Shown in pieces: positions 49,182-60,495 of a stretch of DNA of 64,000 nt. The position numbers and the translations under genes are program-made. Every line of letters starts with the position of its first letter. Positions within the stretch are counted from its first letter, which is position 1. Origin of the DNA: Chlorops oryzae. Taxonomy: Eukaryota > Arthropoda > Insecta > Diptera > Chloropidae. The stretch covers positions 33,204,002-33,268,001 of the forward strand of contig CM035808.1 in the NCBI GenBank assembly GCA_020466095.1, in the 5' to 3' direction. Under the pieces are notes generated by a model, which had not been told where the DNA came from, searched no databases, and saw only the letters and a program-made list of their open reading frames with translations.

Positions 49182-49610
49182 CTAATAGTCTTCATGAAAA
49201 ATTTCTATCAAAGTACAAAAATTAAAATGGGAACTATTTGGAGTAGAGGTTTTTTGCGTTAACTCGTGTGGCACCCATACATCGAGCTTCTTTGTGTATC
49301 CAGCCTTATTCAAATGGTTTCCAAATGGTTTTTTGTGCAATCTCAGCTCTTTTGCAATCGAAACAGTGCTAACATGACGGTCGGACTCGATAATTTCCAT
49401 GATTTTATCGACATTTTCGACAATTGGCCTTCCAGTGCGTGGTGCATCCTTGACATCGAAGTTACCGGAACGGAATCGTACGAATACCAAAATTGCGCAT
49501 GATTGGCTGTTACAGTATCAGGTCCATAAACGCTATTCACATTTTCAGCCGCCTGGCTTGCGTTTTCTTCCCATTATCGAAGAAAAACTGTAAAATGGTA
49601 GCGAAATTTT
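49182..49610 (-). pseudogene. mariner transposase remnant (N-terminal part)
   Basis: Minus-strand frames show a mariner-type N-terminal helix-turn-helix region, with fragments FRSGNFDVKDAPRTGRP, ESDRHVSTVSIAKELRLHKK and AGYTKKLDVWVPHELTQK. At least two frame shifts break the reading (around 49490 and about 49548). The catalytic DD(34)D half is missing. Dead copy, lying between the two 637-bp duplicates. Confidence 0.85.
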
Positions 49611-50003
49611 CTCTTTGCTGATGTCCATCTTTGACAAGCTCTCAAAACAAAACTGAATCAATTCAATCAAAAAAGTGTCAAAAAAGCTTTTTAGTAGGAA
49701 CTGTCATCTTTACTAATGCCCCCTAGCGGAACACGATCGGACTTATACAACGCGAGATGCAGATAAATAACGCCAATCTAATTGAAAAAATAGGATTTCT
49801 TGTTTACTACACCTAATATTTGCCAATTATTTTATATCAAGTATTTGCACGTAGTTTGCCGAGTACGCAAAGCTCATGCAATTCTTCTTGCATCAGCTTG
49901 GCCCATTGTGCGAATTTCCTTTTTCGTTTATATAATTTATAATTCTTATTCTCAATGGGGGGTTTTAACACCAAAACTCCCCCCGTGCGCACGGGCCTGG
50001 TTT
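49611..50003. other. Unique interval between duplicates
   Basis: Flank of the mariner remnant, followed by AT-rich sequence with a short GC patch (CCCCGTGCGCACGGGCC) at about 49981-49997. No gene seen. Confidence 0.45.
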
Positions 50004-50640
50004 GGGTTTTCATTCGTACATAACATTTTGTTATACCTATTTAATCGAACTCGTTGCCATTGACTTAATTAACAAATTGTGCGTACTTATCGACATGTTT
50101 ATGTGTGTTTACATAAATAAAATACACTTGCATATTTGCTTTCGTTTGAACTTACTCACCTGCTATTAATATATATATATATATTTGTTTTCGCTGTATC
50201 TAGCCTTAATAGTTGACTGTTGGGTTAACGATCTTTCTCCTTCAACTTGATAGTAATTTTGCCAACCGGTTTCAACAGCTTTTTCGCATTGCTCTGTTTT
50301 CGAAAATACTGAAATTAGGGTAGATGAGGTAGAAGAGGTTTGATCAGTTTTCGCGGCTTCGAATTTTCGCTAATGTATTTTTTTCTTTCTATCTTATATC
50401 AATAAAGATATTCAGATTGGGAATTTCGTAAATGATTAACTCTTTCACTAATATAACTTTTTTGATCCTGTTGATGATAAGGAGTCATAAATTTAAGATA
50501 GACAGATGGTGCTTGTTCGTTGATGGTTGATATTGATTATGTTTTGTGATTCAACTTGAAGGTATTTTCAATTTAGGAAATACAGTTTTTGCGTATTTTT
50601 TCATTGATATCTTATCACAGTACCCGGGTGTATCGATTTT
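50004..50640. repeat. Direct duplication, copy 2 (637 bp)
   Basis: Near-identical to 48165-48801. The match ends at TATCGATTTT on the right in both copies. Confidence 0.93.
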
Positions 50641-50986
50641 TTATATTTTTTTTTTTTTTTCAATTTTATCAATTTAGAGTGGTTCGAAATTTTTGCACAA
50701 GTGTTCAAGATAGCAAAAAAATGGAAAGCAGAATTATTAGATTGAAGGGGTCTAAAATGGAAGTCAAATTGAATGTTCGGGGCCCTATAGACAATTAGGA
50801 AGCTGAACTTGGAAACTCGAAATCAAGCATATTCAACGATTTGTTGTAAGGAGATTATGTTGTAGGTGAATATATTTGAAAAACGACCGAGAATACAAAA
50901 TTTTCAAATTTTCAATTTAACTCTTTGGTGCATGATATATTAAAAAATTTGGCAAAAACAAATTTTTCCCTCAGTAAATGGTGTTA

Positions 50987-51311
50987 CAGTCGAAAATCTC
51001 TATTTTTTTTCAACCTTTCTTTCTGGCAGCCCTTTCTGAAGTAAATTCCTTTTATCTCAAATTTTCATCCTTTTTTCGCTTGAAAACTATCTATTCTTCT
51101 AAGAAAGAAGGCCAAGAACACGCCAGTCAGTTATTTCAAGAGAAAAATCAGTTTAGAGATGAGATTTCTGTTAGACCCCACGTCAGTCCACGTCAGCTGC
51201 AGAAGGTTAAGAGAAAAAAAAGAAACTAAAACTGTAGCGAAAAAGCCTTGAGAAGATTTGCTATAGAAAGAAATTCATTATAGCGGAGTTCCGTATCGAG
51301 AGTTTCGACTG
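50987..51311. mobile_element. pogo/Tc1-like MITE, ~325 bp
   Basis: Ends read CAGTCGAAAATCTCTAT and, reverse-complemented, CAGTCGAAACTCTCGAT. The left flank ends in TA; the right flank begins TGTA, so the TA duplication is imperfect. The right end also carries TATAGCGGAGTTCCG, similar to known pogo-type ends. No transposase. Confidence 0.6.
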
Positions 51312-52705
51312 TGTATGGGTTTCAAAAAGAATTATATATCGTTTGTCATTCATATTTTTTAATTTGTCAGAAACCATATACATTTGTATGGGTTCGTTCT
51401 TCATTATGCAGAGTTCACTCCAAAAGAAGTTTTTATTTTAAAATTCCCTTGAACGAAGCCAGAATAGAAGATTTTCGAAATAGAAACAGAATCACAAATA
51501 ATGGTTTACTTTTGTATCTATTCTGTATAGGTTGTATATGAGCTCATAACTAATTTTGTTAGAACGTTAAACATTTTCTTTGCTTTTGTTTTTTGTTTTG
51601 TTTTTTTTTATGGTTTTTTTATCTATTTATTATTATTATTTGTTTTGTATTTCACTTCATTATTCTGTTTTCGCACACATGACTTCTTTCTTTTCTTCGA
51701 CGATCAAGCAAAAAAAAAACACGAAATTTATGACGTCAACCTCTTTTTTCCGCGATATCAATTAAATTCAAAACATTTCGTTGGTCAAATCATCGAAAAA
51801 ATAATAAAGACAACACCAGAATCATAAGTATCCCGTCCAATTGTGAATTGAAGCAATCGCACTTGCCTCCTTAATGGATCGCCGACTGAACCGGCTGATC
51901 GTGAATTGCGCGCGTCACCATCGCAACAACAACAACAACATCGGGTTAACCAAAACAACATTCACCGTTTCCGTTTCACCAATGACATCATCAGCGGATA
52001 TTTGCACAGTTTCCATCGCAATTCTAGCACCAAATGCAACAATTCGGCACAAAAGAAGAAAAAGAATGAAAAATTTATCCACGGACTCCGATCGAATTTA
52101 TCTCTCTCTTCAATGAATCTTTTCCTTTCCAAATTTTTCCAAACATTTTTTTCCCCCCAAATTTAAACTTGAACAAGCAAAAAACAAAAGACCGCACAAA
52201 AAGGCCGTTTGGAAAAAACAAACTCGTTTACCTTCAGAGAACAATTCGGGGTTTTTTTTAATGTTTTTGTTATTTATATTCGTCTATGTATATTTTATTT
52301 TTTATTTATTTTTGCACAAGGTATAATATTACGCGCCGTTGGCTTTGAAATTACTCGAATGAAGTCGAGAACGCGAAGTTTCCGCTCACGCACCTTTCGA
52401 ATTCAACGTCTGAGAAGCAACTGCTGCGGCGTCTGGTTTTGTTTATGGTTTGCTCTCAACTTGCTTCGTGAAATGATTTGCTTGCATTTGTAGCGCGCCG
52501 GGGCGGTGCTTTAAATAGTTCACTCAAGTCGTGCAAAAAATCAGCGAAATTCGAATCGAGAATGCTAAAACAAAAACTTTTTGCAGAATTTCCATCAAAG
52601 CAACACAAAGGCTTTTTGAAGTTTTTCTCATTCTGCGCCACAATGATTTTGTACTTGCCAAATGTTTTTCGTAGCTATTTCGAGGAAACTCGAATCATGA
52701 TAAGA
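51312..52705. other. Non-coding stretch
   Basis: AT-rich with poly-T runs. ORFs up to 94 codons lack domain signals; a CAACAACAA run near 51920 gives a short glutamine/asparagine-rich frame. No gene supported. Confidence 0.45.
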
Positions 52706-53446
52706 TTAAGGGGGTCTTCTCATTGAAAACCCGTTTTTTGGACCCTTTTTAAAAAAATTCTTATTTGAAAACGCAAAGAATAATTGAAAACTTTTTATAT
52801 TTATTGTATTACAAAAGGTTCAAAGTAAATAAAAAAAATTTTTTTGCCTCGATACGTGGGCTGTTCAAAAAGTAATGAGACTTCAAAGTTGGTGTTAAAA
52901 AAAAAATTGCCGTCACTGCGGCCACGATTCCGGGTCTCCGGAGCGTCCGAAATGGAAAAAAAACGGGGTTATAATCAGTATAGATGTAATTCTCGGGTGA
53001 ACTTCAAGCTTAATTTTGTGCTTTTTTTTGAAAAATGGCGGCCATTCAAAAAAAAATTTCAATTTCGGGCTTTTTTTTGTAGTTTAGTGTAAAAAAAAAA
53101 ATAGTAAAAAATTTTTTTAAATTATGGTCGAGGTTCACCCGAGAATGGTGACAATTCTGTGTCGATTCCACTTTGTTTCATGAAAATCGGTTCAGTTGAA
53201 CTGGAGACATCATGGCCGCCAGTTCGGAAAACGTGGTTTCGAGATAAACGCGTTTAAAGTTTGAAGCAACGCAAAAATTACTCGTTTTAGCGCAGATCTT
53301 GCTCGACAAAGAAGGCTATATCCTCTAAACTATTTCGAATTTCAAAAAATCCTTTTAGGGGCATATTCACAACTATCCAAGCTATAAATAAATGCAAAAA
53401 AAAAAAAAGTAGAAAAAAAAGTTGCTCAATGAGAAGACCCCCTTAA
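52706..53446. mobile_element. TTAA-flanked inverted-repeat element, copy 1
   Basis: A 733-bp unit (52710-53442) with perfect 17-bp terminal inverted repeats GGGGGTCTTCTCATTGA, flanked on both sides by TTAA. TTAA duplication is the hallmark of piggyBac-type insertion. No transposase frame, so non-autonomous. Internal sequence is shared with the shorter inverted copy at 56930-57362. Confidence 0.8.
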
Positions 53447-55692
53447 TTTTTTTTTGGAAAATGTTGACATATTAGTGGGGGGATTGGTTGATAGCACTGT
53501 GTAACACAAAATATTGACTGCACTATCTGAAAGTACTTGGTGAATATAGGTGCTCCCTATATTTGGTTTCGTCAGATCGCCAAAATTTCGTTTTTAAATC
53601 GAGCAAACAAATTTTTGGTCGAGAATGTGGTAGCGCACTTAATTATGGCCATATCTCGCAACGCGTGCAATATTTTTCTTGCCTATCTATGAAAAAGTTT
53701 TAGCCCTAGACTCAAACCAAATATTTCTAGTACCTTCTAAGTGAGCACAAAAAAATCCATTAAGGAGCTGCAAATTGCAAAAAACTCAAAAAATTTTAAA
53801 TTATTTCACTTCTTTTTAACATTTCTGGCCCGTAGCTCCCAAGCCGGTAAGAAGTTTTTGAAAACTTGCATCTGAGCGATATTTTATTTTTATTTTTCAT
53901 TTAAAATTGGTTCCTTACCAAACAAAATGAGATGTTAGTCCACAAAATCTATCTATAAATGGAAAAGCTATTATATTATACTGTTGGGCTCAAATATTAG
54001 AGTATAAAAAAAATTGTCTGAAAGAAGTCATACAGTTCTATCTCCGAATGAGTTTTCCACGAAAGTTCTTTTCCTAAAAATTTTTCTCGGCTTAAAAAGG
54101 AAGAACTTATTCTTAGCGTCAATAGAAGAAAGAAAGTGATGAGCTTTGCTTAAACATTTTTCAAGTTGTTACTCTCTTTATATTCCCTTCCCAGGATGCT
54201 TAGAATTTATCTGAATGACCATTGAATATAAAGCGTCAAATTGAGATTATCACTCGACATAAAAATCGTAGCGTACAGCATAATTCGTATAAGGTCGACT
54301 TTATCTCAAACAGTGTAAAACTGTTGCAATTCTTTATTTGCTTTCGAACGTCTTAAGAAGTCTCGCTTTGTTCAACCACCTTTTCGTCTATGCGGTAGAG
54401 TGCGTCATAGCTGTGACGTTATTTTAAAGCAATTTGCATTTACGATGCAAGGCACGACCGGATGAACAGAAGAGCATATGGGAAAAATGAGAGAAGCATT
54501 TTTTTAAGGGGTTGTTGTTAGGAGAGAAAATTGCCGGTTCGAGAGATTTGAATTTTGAAACGAATGAAAGAGGGCATTGCCAGGTGCAAATATTATATTA
54601 AGTTCAAAAAATTCTATTAACGTGGTTGTTTCTTGGGCTTTAAATTCGAGTTTGGATATTAAGATAAAAGATACTTCAATTCATTATGAGCTCCCGTAGT
54701 TATCTTCTCCGCCGCGCGTCTAAAAGCTTCCGGTGCACTTGACGGTGCTAATGACGTCCCGAGTGCACTTTGTCTTGCATTCAAATGTGATTCCCTTTCA
54801 AGGCTGTGGAAATTTTAACCAACAATGCGACGAGAAAACGCCGTACCATTTACATACATACATCATTTTCCGGATTATTTCGTTAGGCAAACAAAATCAT
54901 TCATTGCACAAAGCATGAAGCAAGGAACTCTTAGTAATTATTTTCCCTTGCATCGCGATGAATGCTTACTTCATTTAGAGAGGCTCAAGCCACAAAACAA
55001 ATACTTATTTTGGTTATCTTCTTTGTAGAAGCTCTCTTCCACATTTACATACATACATACGAACATTAATTTATTAAATCATACAATTGAGCTTTGTTTT
55101 CTCAGGTGTTCAAGATAAGATAGCACTTAGCACGTGAATATGGGCATATCAGAGCATAAGAATGGAAGTGCTTAGAGCCCCAACCACTGACGAATGTTTT
55201 TTAACCATAAATATTTCAAATTTCTTAGCATTCGTAATTTTTTAGATTTGATAATGTGACGGAAGCACTCTTAAGGGCGATATTAACCTTAGAAACTGTC
55301 ACTTCAGAAATTATTGTTAAAATTTATTTCAGAAAATCTTTAATAATAATCCGATTAGCATAGAGGATAGCGTTAACGGCTCCAGGTCAGAAGTATATTG
55401 CTAAAGTTTTGCCAGCCGCGTCCCGGAAAGTCTACCGATGATGTTTAAATTGTCTCGAAGAGCTTCTTTTACAAAATGAATTTCTGGGATAGAGTGAGAG
55501 ACGAAACGAGATCTCGGCTTTATAGAATATAAACACCGTCACAAAAATTTTATGACCCAGAGTGGATTTGGTTTAGTCATAAAACTTCCTTATATGACAA
55601 GTTGATTTGATTTGATTACAACCTTCAATTTGCTTTTCAATTAAACAAAATAAATCTAGCAATATTTTTATACCCGACACACTAAAAAATAT
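53447..55692. other. Non-coding stretch
   Basis: AT-rich, without a supported gene or bounded element. Confidence 0.45.
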
Positions 55693-56130
55693 ATATGTAC
55701 CAGCGTTGCCAGACGTCCCGCATTTTGCGGGATGTCCCGCTTTTTTTTCAAATATATGGAAACTAACTTTTAGTTTGTTAAAGATAAAAAAGAAATCTTA
55801 GATTCGGTGAAAGGGTCAGAAAAGTACAAATAAATTTGAAATAATCTACTAATGTAACAAAATGTAAGAAATTTAAAAATAATTTACTAACGTAACAAAA
55901 TGTTTAAAATCTTTGAATGCGAGCAATAAAGCCATAGAAAGAAAAAGTAATTCTGAATATACATAATTAATACTTTGTTAAGGGGTTTTTGTTGGAATTC
56001 CACATTTGTTGTCTCGCGAAAGTAAATTTAAATTTGTCCCGCAATTGCTTGTGAAATCCCGCATTTTTTGGACAAATTTTTAAAAAATCCCGCTTTTTAA
56101 GAAAATTCATCTGGCAACGCTGATATGTAC
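55693..56130. mobile_element. hAT-like MITE with 8-bp target duplication
   Basis: The element occupies 55701-56122 (422 bp). Ends are perfect inverted repeats CAGCGTTGCCAGA and TCTGGCAACGCTG. It is flanked by a perfect 8-bp direct repeat ATATGTAC (55693-55700 and 56123-56130), which is the hAT signature. Subterminal TCCCGC motifs occur near both ends. No ORF. Confidence 0.9.
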
Positions 56131-56209
56131 GTATAGAAATGATCAGCGTCACCAGGAGATTTAATGTCTATCTGTCTGTTTTTATAGATTTTTCTTATCG
56201 AAGGAGTTG

Positions 56210-56880
56210 AGCTATCGAAATTTGGTATACGTGCTCACGGGGACATGAGTAAGAACAAGTTCGAGAATGGACCCGATCGGACCATTTTTGGGGGTACCTC
56301 CACTCTATTACGAAAATCACAAAAACTGCTCTAAAATCAAAATCAAACATTTTTGAAATATTTCAATGAAATTAATAATTTAAGCATATATTTAAGACTT
56401 CGATTAGAATTCAAAAACTTTTGAAAAGTGGAAAAGTGGGCGTAGCAGAAGGCGTATTTAGAAAATTGTCTACTACGCCCGAAATTCAAATGGGACTTGA
56501 ACGAAATTTGGCACTTATGCTTCCATTGTAGCCATAAACATCCTCTCAAAAACTTTCCTTGATCGGTCCATTATTAAGGGTACCTCCAGTACTAGGGTCT
56601 GTTACAGAAGCCCCAAAACTGCCCCAAAATCAGACTTTCGAAATATTTCAATGAATCTTAGAATTTGAGCGCATATTTAAGCCTCCGATTAGAATTTAAA
56701 AAAATTGGAAAATGTGGGCGTGGCAAAGGGGCGTTTTTCATAAAGAAATTTAACAAAGGTCGGTATATGGGGCCACTTATGGCTTTAAAAGCCTCTTGGA
56801 TACTCTTTCTTAATGGTCCTGGTTTTGGGCGTGTTTTAAAAATAATTTAAATATATGCGTCTGTGTTAAGTATATTATTG
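56210..56880. repeat. Two-unit internal direct repeat (~320 bp period)
   Basis: Phrases around GATCGGACCATTTTTGGG, GGTACCTCC, AAATATTTCAATGAA and GTGGGCGT occur twice, at about 56270-56460 and 56565-56725, in diverged form. This looks like part of a dispersed repeat whose ends I could not define. Confidence 0.55.
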
Positions 56881-56929
56881 TCAGGCTTTCCTAACTATAA
56901 CACCCTTGCTTGTTTCGTTTACAAATGTA

Positions 56930-57362
56930 TTAAGGGGGTCTTCTCATTGAGCAACTTTTTTTTTCGACTTTTTTTTACACTAAACTACAAAAAAAAGCCC
57001 GAAATTGAAATTTTGTTTTGAATGGCTGCCATTTTGTCAAAAAAAATCACAAAATTAAGCTTGAGGTTCACCCGAGAATTACATCTATACTGATTATAAC
57101 CCCGTTTTTTTTTCCATTTCGGACGCTCCGGAGACCCGGAATCGTGGCCGCCGTGACGGCACCTTTTTTTTCACCACCAACTTTGAAGTCTCATTACTTT
57201 TTGAACAGCCCACGTATCGAGGCAAAAAAAATTTTTTTATTTACTTTGAACCTTTTGTAATACAATAAATAAAAAAAGTTTTCAATTATTCTTTCGTTTT
57301 CAAATAAGAATTTTTTTAAAAAGGGTCCAAAAAACGGGTTTTCAATGAGAAGACCCCCTTAA
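56930..57362. mobile_element. TTAA-flanked inverted-repeat element, copy 2 (inverted)
   Basis: A 425-bp unit (56934-57358) with the same GGGGGTCTTCTCATTGA ends and TTAA on both sides. Its right half matches the left half of copy 1 in inverted orientation, so it is an internally deleted family member. Confidence 0.8.
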
Positions 57363-58083
57363 GGAGCGGTGGCGAATTTTTATTTTTTTAAAGAACCTAT
57401 ACAAATATTCGAGCTTCAAGTAAGTTAATATAAGTTCCTTATATTCCTTCGTAATATGACAACATCATCAAATGCAGCAGGATCACCAAAAAGCATGAAA
57501 GAAGAAATATTCTTAAAACCACTTTTTCAACATGTTCCTTGGACGGCCATTTGTAATTTACTACGCATGATTGGACTAGAAAAACGAGTCTATATTTGCA
57601 GAAAGTGTAGGCGTCCATTAAGACACTATTTGAAGCAGAAAAAAAAGCATATTGCATTCACATCGAGCCTCAATTATCTCTCAAAAAATGTTACCTTGCT
57701 CTTTCAATGGTCTCTTCAGTTCTTGAGAGAAAAGTGGAATTCCATCAAAAAACCGATGAAACTATTTGAACACTAAATACTCCATTATTTATAATATCTT
57801 TGAATTTGTTACAATACAAGATTCTGAGAAAAATTTAATTATAACAAAATGACTCAACATCATTTTATTGCCAGAATCCCCCAAGTTAAGAGATCGCCTA
57901 ACACTCTCAATGAACTGGTACTGCTACTCGCAAACTGCTTAGGCTCCTGACATTGAACCTTGCGAGATTTCAAGTTTTCAATTTAAATTTTCATTTAAGA
58001 GAAGAACCCTGTGCAATTTTCACTCTCAAGAACTGCAATCCGGTCTGGCAAGAGTTAAAAAAAAAATCTCAAGCTTTATATGC
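57363..58083. other. Intergenic upstream of the proteases
   Basis: Contains an open frame of 106 codons at 57456-57776 with no recognizable domain; not called as a gene. The rest is AT-rich upstream sequence of the first protease gene. Confidence 0.4.
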
Positions 58084-58089
58084 TCAGTT
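58084..58089 (+). promoter_or_regulatory. Initiator (TCAGTT) of the first protease gene
   Basis: TCAGTT matches the arthropod initiator. Its A (58086) is 56 nt before the ATG, exactly as in the second gene, and the sequence between is conserved (GATCGGATAAAAAC versus GACCGGATAAAAAC). Confidence 0.6.
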
Positions 58090-58141
58090 GCGGATTGAGA
58101 AGTGATCGGATAAAAACGCATCATTCGGAAAGGACCATAAG

Positions 58142-60035
58142 ATGGAGATACGCGGAATTTACAAGCGTTTTCTACTGACACTTTTTACGGTGAATTTCAT
58201 TCACGAAAATGGTGAGTGGTTTTTAAAAACATTGGGATTTAAAAGTATTTTAATAAATAACCTACCTTTATGCCCCAAACAAGGCGCTTCACCGGCCAAT
58301 AAACTCCAAAATGATCTACCCATCATCTTTCCTGCCGTTGAAAAATACGATGAATGCTTCGTTGATGATCTCCGACAGGTTAAGGGCACCTGCAAAACAT
58401 TAGCGGATTGTGGAAAAGCCGTAGAGCGTTGGGATAAACAGGATATTGTTCCGAAAACTTGCTATTTCGATAAATTCGAACAATTTGTGTGTTGCGAAAA
58501 TGAATTTCGAAATTTAACGACGACAAAGACGACAACAATTCCACCAGAGGTATTAGAGACCAAGCGACGCAGTGAATTGGGTGCGCGAAGATAAAATAAA
58601 ATGTTGAAAAAAATACACTTTCAAAGCAAAACTTCTGTGGTCTACTTTTAGAATGTCAATGGTTTTATAGCACAGGGATTATCTTGCACATCGATCCAGA
58701 TGATTCTGATTATTTTCCCTTCATAGTAAGTGTATAGAGCTGCAAAAAAAAAAAACAACGATAATTTCAGTTAATCTATGAAGTATAAAAGCCATCAATT
58801 TAACACCTTAGTAAAAAAAAAAAATCTCCTTCCGAAAAATTCGTGTTTTAACTTCCTTGTTTCCCTTTGATGAAAGATTGTGTCATTTCAGATCGTTTTT
58901 AAAATAATTCTATCTGGAAACCCTTTTTGATTATTTCAATTAATAAAGATGCTTTTTTCAGGCAGCAATTGGTTGGCGTTCCTATGGCAGCAATTTGACG
59001 ATTTTTCGTTGCGCTGGAGCATTGATATCAAATAAATACGTGTTGACTGCAGCACATTGCATCGATTTAGGAGGGTAAGGAAAACAAAAATTATCCACCG
59101 AGATAGATCAAAGGGCATTTATAATTCGAAGTTCAAATTGCTGACCATGTAATAATGTCCTTCGATCTTCGTTTCATATAATTTTAAATAAACCACTTTT
59201 ACCACCGCACTCCGTCAATCACAGCGAGCCACCGTACGTTGTAAGGCTTGGCGGTGTCAATTTGACCGAACCGTACGTTGATGATATAAAAATTAAATCA
59301 ATTACCGTGCATCCCGAATACAACGCTACATCCGCCTACAATGACATCGCCCTTATTGAACTGGAAAAGGTAGCACTGTAAGTAAAGTAAATTAATATAA
59401 CTGCTGAAGTATAAGAAGATGCAAAAATTGTTCATTGACTTTTTAAGCGTGGATCCCGCTTGTATTTGGACAGAAGAAGAATTGCAGCAAAATAATATAA
59501 TAGCAGTTAACTATCGATATAGGAAGCCTGGTAATTCGAGGTGATGTATACATGAACGTCATATGATTATTGATTTATTCGGTTTTACTCCTGAAGAACA
59601 CTCACCACCACAGTTATTGCGAGCACAATTGGTTTTGATTTCCAATGAGATTTGTCAAAGGCACTACAAGCCAGGAACTTATCTTTTAAGAAATGGAGTC
59701 GCAAGTACACATGTTTGCGCTGGAGATCCAAAAGGACTAGGCAACGCTTGTCTGGTAAGTGATATGACAAATAATATTTCATTTAACTATTTTTCTTTCT
59801 ATTTTTTTTTTTTTTTTTTCAAACGATAAAGGGTGTTTTTGGCGGATCACTTATAATGAAAGTTCAACGCTATCATCAGTGGGTACCTTATGTTATTGGA
59901 ATCACAAGTATCGGTCAAGGTTGCGCCGGTGGACCGCCCAGCATTTATACCCGCATTTCTTCGTTTGCAGACTGGATTGAATCAATCGTTTGGCCACCTT
60001 TAAAGAATAAAGAGATTAAGGATATTATTATATAA
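58142..60035 (+). CDS. Clip-domain serine protease homolog, catalytically dead (spirit-like)
   Basis: Exons 58142-58211, 58284-58580, 58652-58725, 58962-59074, 59225-59377, 59448-59530, 59597-59754, 59832-60035 give 383 aa with all phases consistent. A signal peptide (about 1-23) is followed by a clip domain with six Cys (48, 60, 66, 83, 93, 94) and a trypsin-fold domain with TAAHC (His179) and YNDIAL (Asp225). The catalytic motif is GVFGG, not GDSGG: Ser is Phe319 and the preceding Asp is Val318. The pocket Asp is Asn313. The activation segment reads GIILHIDPDD, without a usable IVGG-type site. So it should be an extracellular pseudo-protease, possibly a cofactor in a Toll or melanization cascade. 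It is the tandem paralog of the gene at 60496. Intron 1 is 72 nt, stop-free and in frame, so its retention would add 24 residues. Confidence 0.9.
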
Positions 60036-60437
60036 AAACATTAAGCGTTTGATGTATACTTCCGTTTTGAAAATAAAAACATTTTTAAATCTTAAACTAT
60101 ATCAAAATTTCTCATTGATTGACTAACTCCTTTTTCCATTTAGCATGGATTACACTAAATGTAATTTCAATTCAGCATCGATAAGGATATAAAACAAATT
60201 TTTTTCAATTCCAATCATTGCAAGAATTTCAGCAAATTTTGACATAACGAAGAAATCATTATCATCATCGACGATGAACGTCATTTTTTTTATGATCGCT
60301 TGTCGTTGAACTTCGCAAGAGGTTGATCAGGTTTTAAATTAGGCTTTCGCCTTAAGAGAATCTGTGCCGAATCTTGCTCTTTGTTTAACCAGTGATGGTG
60401 CCTGGGCCCGTCTCGAAAAAATTTAGCTCAAACTTGA
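60036..60437. other. Intergenic between the two protease genes
   Basis: Holds the first gene's AATAAA (60072-60077) and the promoter of the second. Nothing else seen. Confidence 0.6.
60072..60077 (+). terminator. Polyadenylation signal of the first protease gene
   Basis: AATAAA 37 nt after the stop codon. Confidence 0.6.
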
Positions 60438-60443
60438 TCAGTT
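60438..60443 (+). promoter_or_regulatory. Initiator (TCAGTT) of the second protease gene
   Basis: TCAGTT with its A at 60440, 56 nt before the ATG, matching the spacing in the upstream paralog. Confidence 0.6.
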
Positions 60444-60495
60444 TTGAATCGAGAGGTGACCGGATAAAAACATTTCTTTCGAAAGAGCGCATAAA

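Noticed and set aside
48165..50640. LTR retrotransposon with 637-bp LTRs
   Set aside because: Repeat ends are not TG...CA, the interior is only 1.2 kb, no gag/pol or primer-binding site is seen, and the interior holds a mariner fragment.
57456..57776. 106-codon ORF upstream of the proteases
   Set aside because: Not recognized, with no domain or regulatory support; length is compatible with chance.
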